Shown in pieces: positions 63,336 through 64,000 of a stretch of DNA of 64,000 nucleotides (the first letter of the stretch is position 1; each line of letters begins with the position of its first letter). The DNA comes from an uncultured Oscillospiraceae bacterium. Lineage in GTDB: Bacteria; Bacillota; Clostridia; Oscillospirales; Acutalibacteraceae. The notes beneath the pieces were generated by a model, which had not been told where the DNA came from, did no database searches, and worked only from the letters and a program-made list of their open reading frames with translations. The translations under genes and the position numbers were made by a program. The DNA lies in NCBI GenBank assembly GCA_905192745.1, contig CAJJLZ010000004.1:62001-126000 (forward strand), read 5' to 3'.

Positions 63336-64000
63336 GGCCGCGAACCCCCTTTCCAAACGCCGCCGCGGATGGAACAAAGCAGGGCGATTCCCGCCGCGTT
63401 ATCCGCCGAAAAGGCCGGCGGCGCGAAGGCCCCGCCGTAACGGCCGGTCAATTCCTCACGCAAAAGGGAGTTGGACATCACCCCGCCCGCGTACAGCAGC
63501 GGCAGACCGGGGTATTCCTTCTGCAGCGCGTCGGTCATACCGCAGAGAGCGGCGAGTACACTCTCCAGACAGAAACGGGCGATCTCCTCCGGCGGAACGC
63601 CCTCGTCCCGTTTTTTCCGGCACTGATTTTCCACTCCGGACAGGCTGCAATCCGCGCCGCGAAGCGTCGCCCGGGGACGTTTTTTGACCGCCGGCGCCCG
63701 CAGAGCCAGTGTCTCCAGCGCCGGGCCGGCGGGGAAAGGTAAGCCGAGAAGCAGCCCAATTCGGTCAATCAGCTGGCCTGCCTTCAGATCAAGGGAGGAG
63801 GCGGCCAGCGAACACCGTATCACGGTTTCTTCATCCGACCGGACAAACAGCGCGTCGGTGGTGCCGCCGGAAACGTGAAAGGCCAGAAATTCCCTTTCCA
63901 GCAGATCAAGACGGTCCGCGCCGAACGCGGCGGCGGCAACATGCCCCTGCTGGTGAGTAAACCGGAAGAGCGGCGTTTTCAGCGCGGCGGCCAGCGAGCG
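63332..64000 (-). CDS. TsaD/Kae1-like (ASKHA) protein, cut by window end
   Basis: The frame is open to the window edge on the minus strand. The visible part begins RSLAAALKTPLFRFTHQQGHVAAAAF, with THQQGH matching the metal-binding HxxxH of TsaD, then FHVSGGTTD, and SLDLKAGQLIDRIGLLLGL. This looks like a divergent Kae1/TsaD paralog often found next to xseA in Clostridia; the true TsaD is expected elsewhere. It ends GGSRP and its TGA overlaps the xseA start by four bases, so the genes are coupled. Substrate unknown. Confidence 0.85.
   Translation of the reverse strand, partial: RSLAAALKTPLFRFTHQQGHVAAAAFGADRLDLLEREFLAFHVSGGTTDALFVRSDEETVIRCSLAASSLDLKAGQLIDRIGLLLGLPFPAGPALETLALRAPAVKKRPRATLRGADCSLSGVENQCRKKRDEGVPPEEIARFCLESVLAALCGMTDALQKEYPGLPLLYAGGVMSNSLLREELTGRYGGAFAPPAFSADNAAGIALLCSIRGGVWKGGSRP

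Overview
The window looks like a chromosomal segment of an endospore-forming Clostridia member, most like the Oscillospirales/Ruminococcaceae. The basis is gene content and order: the spoVB-like/mazG/HU/rqcP/yabP/yabQ/divIC/S1 block, cwlD, lon-engB beside tig-clpP-clpX, and the xseA-xseB-ispA-dxs-tlyA-nadK-argR-recN block. Base composition is moderately GC-rich, with two clearly AT-rich patches (about 15.26-16.55 kb and 47.24-49.45 kb) that look acquired. No rRNA, CRISPR array, prophage or intact insertion sequence was seen.

Layout. 1-8.97 kb (+): end of a purine nucleoside phosphorylase, SAH/MTA deaminase, the sporulation/division/ribosome-rescue block, an amidohydrolase and a fumarase alpha subunit without its beta partner. 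9.1-15.26 kb (+): ribosome hibernation factor, an unknown lipoprotein, an RNA methyltransferase, an unknown membrane protein, spore-cortex amidase CwlD and RadA. 15.26-16.55 kb: AT-rich insert with one methyltransferase. 16.6-19.7 kb (+): membrane-fusion adaptor and MacB-like permease with no ATPase, then a YdcF-type protein. 19.7-23 kb: feoAB divergent from a DtxR-type regulator. 23.3-24.7 kb: guaB.

From 24.8 kb most genes are on the minus strand: tRNA-Cys, lysA, and the tig-clpP-clpX-lon-engB proteostasis cluster; a phosphoesterase; thrC with a near-consensus promoter; a dipeptidase; the lepB-lepB-rbgA-rnhB-yraN cluster; an unknown protein with a possible papain/C39-like N-terminus; and radC followed by a 1084-residue PHP/EndoQ-like plus UvrD helicase fusion. 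A plus-strand RluA-type pseudouridine synthase follows. The second AT-rich patch (ABC ATPase, permease, XRE-AbrB regulator) lies downstream of a Val-Asp-Phe tRNA operon. Then come hslO, a methyltransferase, yerC, tyrS under a T-box with a UAC specifier, a membrane protein, and the recN-to-xseA operon, ending in a TsaD/Kae1 paralog cut by the window edge.

Themes: protein quality control (HPF, RqcP, Tig, ClpXP, Lon, Hsp33), DNA repair (RadA, RadC, RecN, XseAB, EndoQ-UvrD) and sporulation. No single spectacular new system is evident. The best leads are the EndoQ-UvrD fusion next to radC, the unknown gene at 40705-41781, the Ca-loop-like insert in the YuiD-type protein, the ATPase-less adaptor/permease pair, and several unexplained perfect palindromes.
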